Part shown: one piece after another, positions 1 to 7,878 of the stretch
Layout of the letters: each line of letters starts with the position of its first letter
How positions within the stretch are numbered: the first letter of the stretch is position 1
Source: an uncultured Clostridia bacterium
GTDB taxonomy: Bacteria > Bacillota > Clostridia > Oscillospirales > Acutalibacteraceae
Direction: 5' to 3'
DNA length: 34,538 bases
Assembly (NCBI GenBank): GCA_947624865.1
Contig: CANQMH010000011.1
Span: forward strand, 1 to 34,538
Made by a program: the position numbers and the translations under genes
Notes under the pieces: generated by a model
Databases searched by the model: none
What the model was told of the DNA's origin: nothing
Seen by the model: the letters and a program-made list of their open reading frames with translations, nothing else

Positions 1-184
1 CAGTTTGTTTTCTAAATTTAATATTTATTCCTTAGGGGGCTTTTTGTGCTGTCCACACAATTTGGGGCACTCCATTAAACATTGTATCACAATGTCTAAC
101 AGGAGGGGTGCATTTCAAAATGAGAGGCTTATTACACAACAAGTTAATAATATGCTGTTAATATTAAAATTAATATAAAAATAA
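1..184. other. Non-coding left edge
   Basis: AT-rich sequence downstream of the uracil-DNA glycosylase gene. It contains a 7-bp inverted repeat, ACATTGT/ACAATGT with a 3-nt loop at 79-95, which has no T-tract on either side and is therefore a poor terminator. I see no convincing gene here. Confidence 0.4.
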
Positions 185-757
185 TTAATATGTACGGTCG
201 CATATTTCGTTAATTTTATCTCTGAGCTTTAAAAAATCGTCAAACGCGTCGGGCTTTCTTCTGGGGTCGCGAAGAACTGCCGCCGGGTGCAGCATAGCCA
301 TCATCTGTATTCCGCCTTTCTCAAACCACAAGCCGTGTTCCTTTGTGATTTTTATGTCAGATTTTATAATTCTGCCTGCGGCAATTCGTCCCAGACATAC
401 TATTATTTTGGGGTTTATCATCTTAACCTGCGATCGAAGCCAGTCAATGCACATTTCCTGCTCCTCGGGTTTTGGGTCGCGGTTCTGAGGAGGACGGCAT
501 TTTACTATGTTGGCGATATAAATATTTTTGTTTCTGTCAAGATCAACTGCCGTCAGCATTTTATCAAGTAGCTTTCCTGCTCTGCCCACAAACGGCTCAC
601 CCTGCAAGTCTTCGTTTTCTCCGGGGCCTTCGCCGATAAACATTACTTCGGCTTTTTCATTTCCGATTCCCACAACTACATTGTGGCGTGTTTTACAAAG
701 CTCACATTTTTGGCATTGTTCACACTCATTTTTGAGTTGTTCCCAGTTATTATACAT
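185..757 (-). CDS. Uracil-DNA glycosylase, family 4 (Fe-S)
   Basis: Removes uracil from DNA as the first step of base excision repair. The 190-aa protein has the family-4 layout. Two early cysteines lie in a CxxCxL motif (C15, C18) and two later ones are C87 and C103, together the expected ligands of a 4Fe-4S cluster. The active-site loop GEGPGENED is at residues 42-50 and an HPAAVLR motif near the C-terminus matches the conserved His region. The open frame reaches an ATG at 775 that has no ribosome binding site. The ATG at 757 follows AAAGGA at a suitable distance, so I chose it. Length is normal for the family. The gene stands alone, divergent from pduL. The domain is named with confidence; in vivo substrate range is inferred from the family. 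Confidence 0.93.
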   Translation of the reverse strand: MYNNWEQLKNECEQCQKCELCKTRHNVVVGIGNEKAEVMFIGEGPGENEDLQGEPFVGRAGKLLDKMLTAVDLDRNKNIYIANIVKCRPPQNRDPKPEEQEMCIDWLRSQVKMINPKIIVCLGRIAAGRIIKSDIKITKEHGLWFEKGGIQMMAMLHPAAVLRDPRRKPDAFDDFLKLRDKINEICDRTY

Positions 758-819
758 ATTCTGAAATCCTTTCATTATTCTTTACTTTACAGCAAAAAGC
801 TTTATATTTTTAAAATCTG

Positions 820-848
820 TTGAAATTTATTACAATTAGTAGTAAAAT
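820..848 (+). promoter_or_regulatory. Predicted sigma-A promoter of pduL
   Basis: TTGAAA at 820-825, a 17-bp spacer, and TAAAAT at 843-848. Transcription would start near 855, leaving a short leader before the start codon. Confidence 0.6.
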
Positions 849-886
849 TAAAAGGCAAACAAATTAAAAGAATGGTGGTTAATAAA

Positions 887-1456
887 ATGAAAGTAATGGT
901 TGAAACATCGGCTCATCACGTTCACGTTACCAAGGAAACTCTTGAAACTCTCTTTGGCAAAGGCGCAACACTCACAAACAAAAAGGATCTTTCTCAGCCG
1001 GGACAGTTTGCCTGCGTTGAAAAAGTTACCGTTGTAGGTCCGAAAAGTGAGATGAAAATGTCAATTCTCGGCCCTGAAAGAAGTGCAGACCAGGTTGAAA
1101 TTTCCCTTACCGACGCACGCAAGCTCGGCATTGCCGTTCCCGTTAAGGAATCAGGCGACATTGCCGGAACACCGGGCTGTAAGCTCGTAGGCCCTGCCGG
1201 AGAAGTTGAAATTGAGTGCGGTGTTATCGCAGCTAAAAGACACATTCACCTTGACCCTGCAACAGCAGAGGAGTTCGGCTTGAAGGACAAGCAGATAGTT
1301 TCCGTTAAGGTTGGCGAAAACACAGGCAGAGCAACAACATTCGGCGACGTTGTTATAAGAGTAAATGCAAACTACGCTCCTGCAATGCACATTGACACAG
1401 ACGAATCAAACGCCGCAGGGCTTGGAGGCACTGTTGACGGAGAAATCATAGTTTAA
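887..1456 (+). CDS. pduL: PduL-type phosphate acyltransferase
   Basis: Interconverts acyl-CoA and acyl-phosphate (acetyl or propanoyl), linking CoA thioesters to substrate-level ATP formation with acetate kinase. The protein has two PduL repeats. The metal-binding histidines are visible as SAHHVHV near the N-terminus (H10, H11, H13), RHIHLDP in the middle, and AMHIDTDE near the C-terminus. An upstream in-frame ATG at 872 lacks a ribosome binding site, whereas GGTGG lies 8 nt before the ATG at 887, so I chose the latter (189 aa). There is no encapsulation peptide extension ahead of the first repeat and no microcompartment gene nearby. It is therefore probably the soluble housekeeping phosphotransacetylase of a fermentative cell; that role is inference. 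Confidence 0.92.
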   Translation: MKVMVETSAHHVHVTKETLETLFGKGATLTNKKDLSQPGQFACVEKVTVVGPKSEMKMSILGPERSADQVEISLTDARKLGIAVPVKESGDIAGTPGCKLVGPAGEVEIECGVIAAKRHIHLDPATAEEFGLKDKQIVSVKVGENTGRATTFGDVVIRVNANYAPAMHIDTDESNAAGLGGTVDGEIIV

Positions 1457-1487
1457 TTTTAATTATTTTAAATTATTTTACTTTAAG

Positions 1488-1515
1488 AGAGCAACAAATG
1501 TTGCTCTTTTTTTTT
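1488..1515 (+). terminator. Rho-independent terminator of pduL
   Basis: Perfect 8-bp stem AGAGCAAC/GTTGCTCT (1488-1495 with 1500-1507), a 4-nt loop, and a run of nine T (1507-1515). It lies 31 nt after the pduL stop. Confidence 0.9.
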
Positions 1516-1606
1516 GATGTATAAAAAACTTCTCGGTAAAGTTCGGGCAAAAAAGGTATTTAATTTCAGGATCTGTATGCTCGAATTGTGAGCGGTGTCA
1601 CGTCGC

Positions 1607-2386
1607 TTATTTATTCAGTACAATATGAAGAAAATCGGGGAAAATCTCTCTCCACGCATTTTCGTTATGCTTGTTATCAAGCATTACAATTTCATTCATC
1701 ATATCATACGGATAGCCTGTTTCAGGCAGCAGGTCATACATCATTTCGGTGCTTTCAAATATCATCTGTTCAAGCTCATCTCCGCTGCCGGTATAAATAT
1801 AGAGGTAAGGCATATCGCTTTTAATTTTCTGTAACAGGTACTTTCGCCAGTCATTCTCCGTATAGATTAAAAATGCAGGCGAAAAAGCACCAATAAAACC
1901 AAATTTATCGCTATGCTCCACTCCGGAAAAGAAAGCCTGCAATCCGCCTGATGAGCTTCCGCAGACAGATGTATATTTTCTGCCGGTTTTTACGGGAAAA
2001 TTATGCTCAACATACGGAATAACCGTGTTCATAAGAAAATCATCAAAAATTTCTCCCTGAGGAGTAAAAATATCATTAAGCATATACCTGTACTGAATTT
2101 CTCCAATGCACTTTGGAGTAAGCTCGCTGTCACGATAAACATTTCCGTTGTCAATGCCTGCAATTATTGCGCCTTTGGAACCGTTTTTACGCTCGTTTTC
2201 CACCGCGTCTATTACTCCCCAGCTTCCGTATGGGGTCGATTTTTCGTCAAACAAATTCTGACCGTCAGTCATATAGATTACGGGAAGCTTTTCATTTTCG
2301 CTATGCTCTGGAACATAAATCTGAACCATTCTGTCGTCTTTATCGGGGAACGGCAGAAAAACCGTGTGTAATTTTGCTTTAGTCAT
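1607..2386 (-). CDS. Putative esterase, alpha/beta hydrolase (esterase D/enterochelin-esterase type)
   Basis: A 259-aa cytoplasmic hydrolase of the putative-esterase family (PF00756 type). The nucleophile elbow is G-S-S-S-G at 143-147, with S145 as the likely nucleophile. D203 (TGSGDE) and H240 (NKHNENAW) are placed as the rest of the triad. The early motif YMTDGQNLFD matches the family's strand after the oxyanion region. No signal peptide is present, so it acts inside the cell. The ATG is preceded by GGGTGA at a good distance. It is a single gene converging on pduL. Substrate cannot be told: relatives cleave feruloyl or acetyl esters, siderophores or S-formylglutathione. Confidence 0.8.
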   Translation of the reverse strand: MTKAKLHTVFLPFPDKDDRMVQIYVPEHSENEKLPVIYMTDGQNLFDEKSTPYGSWGVIDAVENERKNGSKGAIIAGIDNGNVYRDSELTPKCIGEIQYRYMLNDIFTPQGEIFDDFLMNTVIPYVEHNFPVKTGRKYTSVCGSSSGGLQAFFSGVEHSDKFGFIGAFSPAFLIYTENDWRKYLLQKIKSDMPYLYIYTGSGDELEQMIFESTEMMYDLLPETGYPYDMMNEIVMLDNKHNENAWREIFPDFLHIVLNK

Positions 2387-2484
2387 AATGTATCACCCAA
2401 GAATATTAAAGCACAAAAATAGAAATGTTGCAACCGGAATAAAACAGTTTTTTTCCGTGAATAATATGAGCAGAGGTGATTTTT

Positions 2485-2913
2485 ATGATTAACGACGTTG
2501 AAATGCTTACTTATGTTCTCCAGAATGCAGAAATGGGGTGTCAGGGAATTTCAAGCGTCAGAAAAAGACTGCACGACAGCAAGGTTGACGGCGTTCTGTG
2601 CGAACAGCTGATAAAGTACGGGAAGCTTTATCATTGCGCAAATAATATGCTCAGAAACCGCGGAGCTGAAATACGCCACGTAAGTCCCGTAACCAAAGCA
2701 ATGACGAGATATGCCGCAGAACGTGACCTCAAGCGCGACTCGTCATCCTCTCACGTTGCCGAAATGATGATTAAGGGAAACACGATGGGTGTAAATAAGA
2801 TGTCACGACATATCCGCGACTATGACGGCGGTGACCCCCATGTCAGCACACTTGCCAAAAAAATGCTCGATACGGAAGAAGAAAATATAAGAGAAATGAC
2901 GCCGTTTCTGTAA
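2485..2913 (+). CDS. Small helical protein of unknown function, possibly ferritin-like
   Basis: Not confidently recognised. The 142-aa protein is predicted mostly helical, with no signal peptide or membrane segment. A helix-rich layout around QNAEMGCQGI and MMIKGNTMGVNKMSRHI, ending in a TEEENIREMTPFL helix, recalls the ferritin-like small proteins of Clostridia (DUF2383-like). That resemblance is from memory and is weak. An in-frame GTG at 2476 lies inside the AGAGGTGA ribosome binding site, so the ATG at 2485 is the start. It lies 105 nt before the flavoprotein gene on the same strand and may be its operon partner, with a hairpin in between. Confidence 0.7.
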   Translation: MINDVEMLTYVLQNAEMGCQGISSVRKRLHDSKVDGVLCEQLIKYGKLYHCANNMLRNRGAEIRHVSPVTKAMTRYAAERDLKRDSSSSHVAEMMIKGNTMGVNKMSRHIRDYDGGDPHVSTLAKKMLDTEEENIREMTPFL

Positions 2914-2916
2914 TTT

Positions 2917-2945
2917 ATCGGGGCAGGGATAGAATCCTTGCCGAT
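2917..2945 (+). other. Imperfect hairpin between two plus-strand genes
   Basis: ATCGG-GG-CAGGGAT (2917-2930) pairs with ATCCTTGCCGAT (2934-2945), with a 2-nt bulge, one G-U pair and a 3-nt loop. No T-tract follows, so it is not a standard terminator. It may reduce read-through or mark an mRNA end. Confidence 0.35.
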
Positions 2946-3018
2946 ACATACAAATTAAATCAGCTTGTAATGCATTACGGTATTATCTGAGATCAGCATT
3001 ATAAAAGGATGTGAAACA

Positions 3019-4437
3019 GTGGAAAATGAAAACAAAGAGCTTTATTCAAAAACTTATTCGTTTGCTCCATACGAACAATCTCGGCACAATACTAAAAAAT
3101 ATAAACCGAATGAATATGACGTGATTATAGCGGGCGCAGGTCTTTCGGGATTATCGTGTGCGTTTGAGCTTGCTTCAAAAAATAAAAGAATACTTATTCT
3201 TGAAACTCATCCCTATGCGGGCGGAAGAACCTCATCATTTGATGATAACGGAATGAAAGTAGAGTCGGGCCTGCACAGGTATATAGGCTATTATTCCGCT
3301 CTTCCGTCGCTGTTAAAACAATGCGGAGTAAAAATAAACGACATCGTCACCTGGGAAGAAAAAACAGATGTGCTGATAAAAAAACAAAATAAAAAGCTGG
3401 TGCTGGGAGTTGCTCCGTTTTTTGGATTCATAAAGACAGCACGCTCAATATTAGGCAATAATGAAGTTTTATCGGCACGCGACAAGCTGTCGCTTATGCC
3501 GTTTTTCCTGAGCGGATTTACAAGCTATGTGTTCTCAGACAGGCTTGATAAATATTCAGTAGCGGAATACGCTAACCGCCACAAGGTGTCTGAAAAGGCA
3601 AAAAGACTTATTCTGGAACCGCTGAGCACAGGAATATTTTTCAGACCGCCCGAAAATTACTCAGCCTACGCTTTTTTCGGTTTATTTGCACCTGCAATTC
3701 CAAAGTTTTATAAAATGCGAATCGGAGCATATCTCGGCGGTATGACCGATTTAATGTGCAATCCTATAGTCAAAAAGGTGCAGTCGCTCGGCGGTGAATT
3801 CCATTTTAAAGAGCCTGTTGACAGCGTAATCGTAAAAGACGGCGGCGTTGTCGGTGTAAAAACAAAGAGCAATAAAGAATATTTTGCCGAACAGACCGTC
3901 ATTGCAACGACGCTTCCTGCCGCTAAAAAAATCCTCAATCCTCTGGCAGACAGGAGAGAACTGATAAAGCTTTTCCGCCTGCCCTGTATGTCCTCTTGTT
4001 CTTTTCAGTTAGAGCTTGACCGTCCCTCAATGAAAAAAGATATTACCACCTTCGGCCCCGGAACAGACCTTGTAAGTCTTGCCGAACAGTCGCGCACCAC
4101 TTTTAGGGAGTCAAAAGGCAGGCTGTCAGTAATTTTGGGCAATGCAAAGGAATATTCAAATAAGCAAACCGAGGAAATTTTGCCGTCCGTATTAAAACAG
4201 CTTAATTCTCTCGGAATACATTTGGACGGTCATATAATTGATGCAAGAAAAGTGTCGGAGGAAAATGACTTTTATTCTCTGGACAAGGGAAATCAGCATC
4301 TGCGTCCACGACAACGCACAGGAATCAAGGGACTCACGCTTGCAGGAGATTACACCCTGACTTCCTCATTCGCAACAATGGAGGGAGCTGTCAAATCAGG
4401 TAAAAAAGCCGCAAAAAATTGTCTGCAAAGCCTGTAA
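3019..4437 (+). CDS. FAD-dependent oxidoreductase, phytoene desaturase/HpnE-like
   Basis: A 472-aa flavoprotein of the amine oxidase/phytoene desaturase superfamily. The Rossmann motif GAGLSG is at residues 39-44, and the acidic residue ending the second strand is E62. The GGR flavin motif is at 68-70, followed by SGLHRYIGYY, the arrangement seen in plant-type phytoene desaturases and squalene-associated HpnE. The C-terminal flavin motif LAGDYTLTSSFATMEGA is intact. There is no signal peptide; these enzymes usually associate with the membrane peripherally. Translation starts at GTG with AAAGGA 9 nt upstream. No phytoene synthase, squalene synthase or other isoprenoid gene is in the window, so the substrate is open; other amine-oxidase-type redox roles are possible. 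Confidence 0.85.
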   Translation: MENENKELYSKTYSFAPYEQSRHNTKKYKPNEYDVIIAGAGLSGLSCAFELASKNKRILILETHPYAGGRTSSFDDNGMKVESGLHRYIGYYSALPSLLKQCGVKINDIVTWEEKTDVLIKKQNKKLVLGVAPFFGFIKTARSILGNNEVLSARDKLSLMPFFLSGFTSYVFSDRLDKYSVAEYANRHKVSEKAKRLILEPLSTGIFFRPPENYSAYAFFGLFAPAIPKFYKMRIGAYLGGMTDLMCNPIVKKVQSLGGEFHFKEPVDSVIVKDGGVVGVKTKSNKEYFAEQTVIATTLPAAKKILNPLADRRELIKLFRLPCMSSCSFQLELDRPSMKKDITTFGPGTDLVSLAEQSRTTFRESKGRLSVILGNAKEYSNKQTEEILPSVLKQLNSLGIHLDGHIIDARKVSEENDFYSLDKGNQHLRPRQRTGIKGLTLAGDYTLTSSFATMEGAVKSGKKAAKNCLQSL

Positions 4438-4521
4438 AAATTAACCCTAAGTTTAATTTTTATCAGAATTGCAGGATAATAAATTTCTATAAAACGGTTA
4501 TACTCTAAATGAGGTGATATT

Positions 4522-4674
4522 ATGGGAGATCCTAATGATAAAATAAATTCCGATGAGAAGCAAAACAACGAAAAAACTGCTACAGACAATCAATGGGTAA
4601 GCACAGGATTAGACAATTATCCCGATAACAGAGAACGCCGCGACGGTCCCGGAGGCGAAGATGCAGACTGTTAA
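4522..4674 (+). CDS. 50-residue hydrophilic protein, unknown function
   Basis: Not recognised. A strong ribosome binding site (GAGGTGAT at 4511-4518) precedes the ATG, and the frame runs 50 codons to TAA. The product is very hydrophilic and acidic, rich in Asn, Asp, Glu and Lys. It has one tryptophan (NQWVSTGLDNYPDN) and a C-terminal stretch RERRDGPGGEDADC. It has no signal peptide or membrane segment and is probably largely disordered. The last codons form the left arm of a terminator-like hairpin whose loop contains the stop codon. It follows the flavoprotein by 84 nt. A good ribosome binding site and the coding-like composition argue that it is translated. Confidence 0.6.
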   Translation: MGDPNDKINSDEKQNNEKTATDNQWVSTGLDNYPDNRERRDGPGGEDADC

Positions 4675-4690
4675 GTCTGCATCTTCGTTT
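4656..4690 (+). terminator. Hairpin overlapping the 3' end of the 50-aa ORF
   Basis: A perfect 14-bp stem: 4656-4669 pairs with 4674-4687, with a 4-nt loop (4670-4673). Only three T follow directly, with more T at about 4697. The loop holds most of the stop codon of the small ORF. Probably the terminator for the flavoprotein-small ORF transcript. Confidence 0.65.
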
Positions 4691-4712
4691 GGCCAGTTTT
4701 AAAAAATATTAT

Positions 4713-4744
4713 AACCCGAACTTTCAGACATGAAAATTCGGGTT
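4713..4744 (-). terminator. Terminator of metA
   Basis: AACCCGAA/TTCGGGTT outer stem with a second TTTCA/TGAAA stem inside. On the minus strand it is followed by an AT-rich stretch with a T-run (4701-4706). It lies 40 nt beyond the metA stop. Confidence 0.7.
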
Positions 4745-4784
4745 TATTAATCGTGCAATAAAAAAATACTTTTTATATAAAAAT

Positions 4785-5717
4785 TTAATGAGGATATTTC
4801 TCAATAAGCTCACGCAAATCGTAAGGAGTAGCCTGATAGACAAAATAATTCAGCCAATTTGTATAGAGCAGAGTGGCATTGCTTCTCCACACCATCGGAG
4901 GAGTTTTTGAAGCGTTGTCATCAGGAAAATAATTATACGGAATTTTCGGATTTAATCCCTTGTTCTTGTCCCTGAAATATTCATTTGCAAGCGTTTCGCG
5001 GTCATATTCTGCATGACCTGTTACAAACACCTGTCTGCCTGTTTTACTGCACACAACGGCAACTCCTGCCATTTTTGACACGGCAAGTACTTCAAGTCCC
5101 AGACACTTCCTTATATCCTCTTCCCTTACGCTTGTATAGCGTGAATGAGGAATTTGAAACGTATCGTCAAAACCTCTCATAAGCTGATGATGGGGCTTTA
5201 AAATTTCGTGAAAATACACTCCGCTGAGTTTATCTTTAAGCGGATATTTTTTTATTCCGTAATGATAATAAAGTCCTGCCTGCGCACCCCAGCAAATATG
5301 AAATGTCGAATAAACATTGTGCTTTGACCATTCCATTATTTCACAAAGCTCGCTCCAATAGTCAACGTCCTCAAAATCGAGCTGTTCAACGGGAGCTCCT
5401 GTAATAATCATACCGTCAAAGCTTTCGTTTTTCACCTGTGAAAATGTTTTATAAAAGGTTGTCAGGTGATGAGGCGAAGTATTCTTAGATGTATGAGACG
5501 CCATTTGCAAAAGTTCAATGTCAACCTGTAAAGGACTGTTTCCCAAAAGCCTTAAAAGCTGGGTTTCCGTTTCGATTTTTGTAGGCATCAAATTTAAAAT
5601 TATAATTTTCAGGGGTCGAATATCCTGCCTCAAGGCAACTTCGTTCGGCATAACAAAGATATTTTCGGACTCAAGTACCTTTATCGCAGGCAAATTACTC
5701 TGAACTTTAATAGGCAT
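4785..5717 (-). CDS. metA: Homoserine O-acyltransferase MetA (acetyl type by E111)
   Basis: Activates homoserine for methionine synthesis by O-acylation, in the cytoplasm. The catalytic residues fall at the classical positions when numbered from the chosen ATG: C142 in [11 protein letters not shown]235 and E237 in [10 protein letters not shown], and K47 in the substrate site. Residue 111 is glutamate (GAPVEQLDF). In this family E111 goes with acetyl-CoA and G111 with succinyl-CoA (Zubieta and colleagues' Bacillus/E. coli comparison), so I predict homoserine O-acetyltransferase despite the usual 'succinyltransferase' label. The frame extends to GTG codons at 5729, but those lie in the GGTGGTGAG ribosome binding site; the ATG at 5717 gives the normal 310 aa. 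It follows proS by 89 nt. No SAM riboswitch is visible. Confidence 0.95.
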   Translation of the reverse strand: MPIKVQSNLPAIKVLESENIFVMPNEVALRQDIRPLKIIILNLMPTKIETETQLLRLLGNSPLQVDIELLQMASHTSKNTSPHHLTTFYKTFSQVKNESFDGMIITGAPVEQLDFEDVDYWSELCEIMEWSKHNVYSTFHICWGAQAGLYYHYGIKKYPLKDKLSGVYFHEILKPHHQLMRGFDDTFQIPHSRYTSVREEDIRKCLGLEVLAVSKMAGVAVVCSKTGRQVFVTGHAEYDRETLANEYFRDKNKGLNPKIPYNYFPDDNASKTPPMVWRSNATLLYTNWLNYFVYQATPYDLRELIEKYPH

Positions 5718-5806
5718 TTCTCTCACCACCCTTTTAATTCACATAATAGACAACCTAATACTAATCCATGTTTAAAACGGAAATCGTATTACAAAAACAA
5801 GTCAAA

Positions 5807-7246
5807 TTAATACTGCTTGCCCCAGTAAACCATATGCTTTGCAGGCTTGCCGCAGCATACGCAGGTATCGCAGATATGTTCTTCTTTAAACGGAATACAT
5901 CTGCTCTTTACACCGCCGGTAACGTCTTTAAGTTTGTCTTCACATTCGGAATCTCCGCACCACATAGCTTTAATAAAGCCCGGTTTATTCTTTGCAATAT
6001 CAATAAATTCGTCATAGCTTGCAGCTGTAAACGTCTTTTCCTGCGTATTTTTAAGAGCGCGCTCATACATGGAATTGTGAATGTCCTGCAAAAGGTTTTC
6101 GACAAACTGCGACAGCTCCTCAAGCGGAACAAACGATTTTTCGCGCGTATCGCGTCTAACTACCACACATTGGTTTTTCTCAATATCTTTCGGACCTATT
6201 TCAACTCTTACGGGCACGCCCTTCATCTCATATTCTGCAAACTTCCAGCCCGGAGCATGGTCGGAATCATCAAGTTTAACCCTAAATTTTTTCATAAGCT
6301 CATTTTTAAGCTCGTTAGCCTTTTCAAGAACGCCCTCCTTATGCTGGGCAACAGGGATAACCGCTATCTGAATAGGTGAAATCTTCGGAGGCAGAACAAG
6401 TCCGTCATCGTCGCTGTGCACCATTATTATTGCACCTATCATTCTTGTTGATGCACCCCACGAAGTCTGGTGAGGATAATGAAGTTTGTTGTCCTTGCCG
6501 GTGTATGTAATTCCAAAGCTCTTTGCAAATCCGTCGCCGAAATAATGCGAAGTACCGCCCTGCAAAGCGACTCCGTTATGCATCATAGGCTCTATTGTAT
6601 AGGTTTCTTCTGCTCCTGCAAATTTTTCTTTTTCTGTTTTCTTGCCTATTACGGCAGGAATGGCAAGCGTTTCTCTGTAAAAGCTCTCGTAAACATGAAG
6701 CATTCTCAAAGTTTCTTCCTTAGCCTCTTTAGCAGTTTCGTGCATTGTGTGTCCTTCCTGCCACAAAAATTCTGATGTACGCAAAAACGGACGTGTGGTT
6801 TTTTCCCATCTTACAACGCTGCACCATTGATTATAAAGTTTAGGCAAATCGCGGTATGTATTTATAACCTTTTTATAATGCTCGCAAAAAAGAGTCTCTG
6901 AGGTAGGACGAACGCAAAGACGCTCGCTGAGCTTTTCCTGACCGCCCACCGTAACCCATGCACACTCGGGAGCAAAGCCCTCAACATGGTCCTTTTCCTT
7001 CTGGAGCAGACTTTCGGGAATAAACATAGGCATATACACGTTTACGTGACCTGTTTCCTTAAATCTGCGGTCAAGGTCTGCCTGCATATTTTCCCATATA
7101 GCGTAGCCGTAAGGTCTGATTACCATACAGCCTTTAACACCTGAATAATCTACAAGCTCTGCTTTTTTTACTATATCGGTGTACCATTTAGCAAAATCCT
7201 CATCTCTGCTTGTAATGGCTTCAACCATCTTTTTATTGTCTGCCAT
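5807..7246 (-). CDS. proS: Prolyl-tRNA synthetase, short archaeal/eukaryotic type
   Basis: Charges tRNA-Pro with proline. At 479 aa, without the large editing insertion between motifs 2 and 3, it belongs to the short (ProS type 3) class found in archaea, eukaryotes and many Clostridia. Motif 2 is visible as [17 protein letters not shown] and motif 3 as [19 protein letters not shown]. The anticodon-binding domain follows, then a C-terminal cysteine-rich domain with clustered cysteines (CGDSECED and CDTCVCCGK) and a terminal Tyr, both typical of this class. The ATG has a GGAGG-like site and a consensus promoter about 50 nt upstream. Lack of an editing domain means misacylated Ala-tRNA-Pro would need a separate deacylase. 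Confidence 0.97.
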   Translation of the reverse strand: MADNKKMVEAITSRDEDFAKWYTDIVKKAELVDYSGVKGCMVIRPYGYAIWENMQADLDRRFKETGHVNVYMPMFIPESLLQKEKDHVEGFAPECAWVTVGGQEKLSERLCVRPTSETLFCEHYKKVINTYRDLPKLYNQWCSVVRWEKTTRPFLRTSEFLWQEGHTMHETAKEAKEETLRMLHVYESFYRETLAIPAVIGKKTEKEKFAGAEETYTIEPMMHNGVALQGGTSHYFGDGFAKSFGITYTGKDNKLHYPHQTSWGASTRMIGAIIMVHSDDDGLVLPPKISPIQIAVIPVAQHKEGVLEKANELKNELMKKFRVKLDDSDHAPGWKFAEYEMKGVPVRVEIGPKDIEKNQCVVVRRDTREKSFVPLEELSQFVENLLQDIHNSMYERALKNTQEKTFTAASYDEFIDIAKNKPGFIKAMWCGDSECEDKLKDVTGGVKSRCIPFKEEHICDTCVCCGKPAKHMVYWGKQY

Positions 7247-7286
7247 AATATATTCCTCCGTAACAGGATATTTTCATAATATTTTT

Positions 7287-7314
7287 ATTATACAATATAT
7301 TTAGATTTTTTCAA
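7287..7314 (-). promoter_or_regulatory. Predicted sigma-A promoter of proS
   Basis: On the minus strand TTGAAA (7309-7314), a 16-bp spacer and a perfect TATAAT (7287-7292). Just upstream the 12-mer CTTGAAAAAATC occurs twice in tandem. Confidence 0.65.
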
Positions 7315-7355
7315 GGATTTTTTCAAGTATAATACTAACCCCACATAAAATTTGC

Positions 7356-7385
7356 AAAAAAATAAGGCCGGGGAAATCCCGACCT
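7356..7385 (-). terminator. Rho-independent terminator of acpP
   Basis: On the minus strand an 8-bp stem (7378-7385 with 7365-7372, one G-U pair), a 5-nt loop, then TTATTTTTTT. It ends the acpP transcript 18 nt after its stop. Confidence 0.85.
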
Positions 7386-7403
7386 CTTTTCGGTCAACTC
7401 AAA

Positions 7404-7631
7404 TTATGAATTTGCTTCAATATAAGCAACAAGCGAGCCTACTGTCTTGATATTTTCGATTTCTTCGTCAGGAACTTCAACCTCAAATTCATCTTCAATT
7501 GACATAAGTAAATCTACAACGTCAAGTGAATCTGCACCGAGATCTTCCTGCAAATCAGTATCAGCAGTAATTTTATCCTCTTCAACGTCAAACTGCTCAG
7601 CAAGAATTGCTTTTACTTTTTCCAATACCAT
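7404..7631 (-). CDS. acpP: Acyl carrier protein
   Basis: Carries growing acyl chains on a 4'-phosphopantetheine arm during fatty acid synthesis. The 75-aa acidic protein has the attachment motif DLGADSLDVVDL with S35 as the modified serine. The frame can be opened from a TTG at 7646, but that TTG overlaps the GGAGG ribosome binding site. The ATG at 7631 (MVLEKVKAIL) is the real start and gives the usual length. It is monocistronic here, with its own promoter and terminator, and no fab genes adjoin it. A two-tier hairpin in its leader may matter for expression. Confidence 0.97.
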   Translation of the reverse strand: MVLEKVKAILAEQFDVEEDKITADTDLQEDLGADSLDVVDLLMSIEDEFEVEVPDEEIENIKTVGSLVAYIEANS

Positions 7632-7667
7632 TAGTAATTCCTCCAATTAAAAATTATTATGCGGTAT

Positions 7668-7711
7668 CCATTGTAATTATGGACAAAAGCATATATTTTA
7701 TGCTACAATGG
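7668..7711 (-). promoter_or_regulatory. Two-tier stem-loop in the acpP leader
   Basis: Outer arms CCATTGT (7668-7674) and ACAATGG (7705-7711), inner arms AGCATA (7688-7693) and TATGCT (7699-7704) with a 5-nt loop. It lies between the acpP promoter and its ribosome binding site. A regulatory role is only suggested by its position. Confidence 0.4.
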
Positions 7712-7746
7712 TGTGAAAGCAAATTTTGGTTTGCCTTTCTTCCATT

Positions 7747-7775
7747 ATATTATTGATAATTTACCGCTTTGTCAA
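7747..7775 (-). promoter_or_regulatory. Predicted sigma-A promoter of acpP
   Basis: On the minus strand a perfect TTGACA (7770-7775), a 17-bp spacer, and TAATAT (7747-7752). The start would be near 7740, giving a leader of about 105 nt. Confidence 0.75.
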
Positions 7776-7810
7776 TATATATTTTAAAATTTATATAATT
7801 TTTCTAAAAA

Positions 7811-7848
7811 TTGCATAGATAATAAGACTTTAGAAGAATTTTGCATAG
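7811..7848 (+). promoter_or_regulatory. Pair of TTGCATAG repeats upstream of aroE
   Basis: TTGCATAG occurs at 7811-7818 and 7841-7848, exactly 30 bp apart (about three helical turns), each followed by R-TAA. Possible operator of the aromatic operon; no clear promoter could be picked out here. Confidence 0.3.
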
Positions 7849-7878
7849 GTAAAATAATAAATTACGGAGGAAATATAT

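Noticed and set aside
120..161. Possible 13-codon ORF after AGGAGGGG
   Set aside because: Too short, spacing to the ATG is long, and no supporting feature.
887..1456. PduL as part of a microcompartment operon
   Set aside because: No shell protein or diol/ethanolamine gene nearby, and no N-terminal encapsulation extension.
5718..5806. SAM riboswitch ahead of metA
   Set aside because: The 89-nt gap shows no paired elements of a SAM-I or SAM-II type.
5768..6379. 203-codon plus-strand ORF opposite proS
   Set aside because: Fully antisense to a clear prolyl-tRNA synthetase, no ribosome binding site, and no recognisable protein; a shadow frame.
7309..7330. Tandem CTTGAAAAAATC before the proS promoter as an operator
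   Set aside because: Simple A-rich repeat within an AT-rich spacer; it may be chance or a duplicated -35 region.
7247..7403. T-box leader for proS
   Set aside because: Only about 40 nt lie between the promoter and the start codon; no room for specifier and antiterminator stems.
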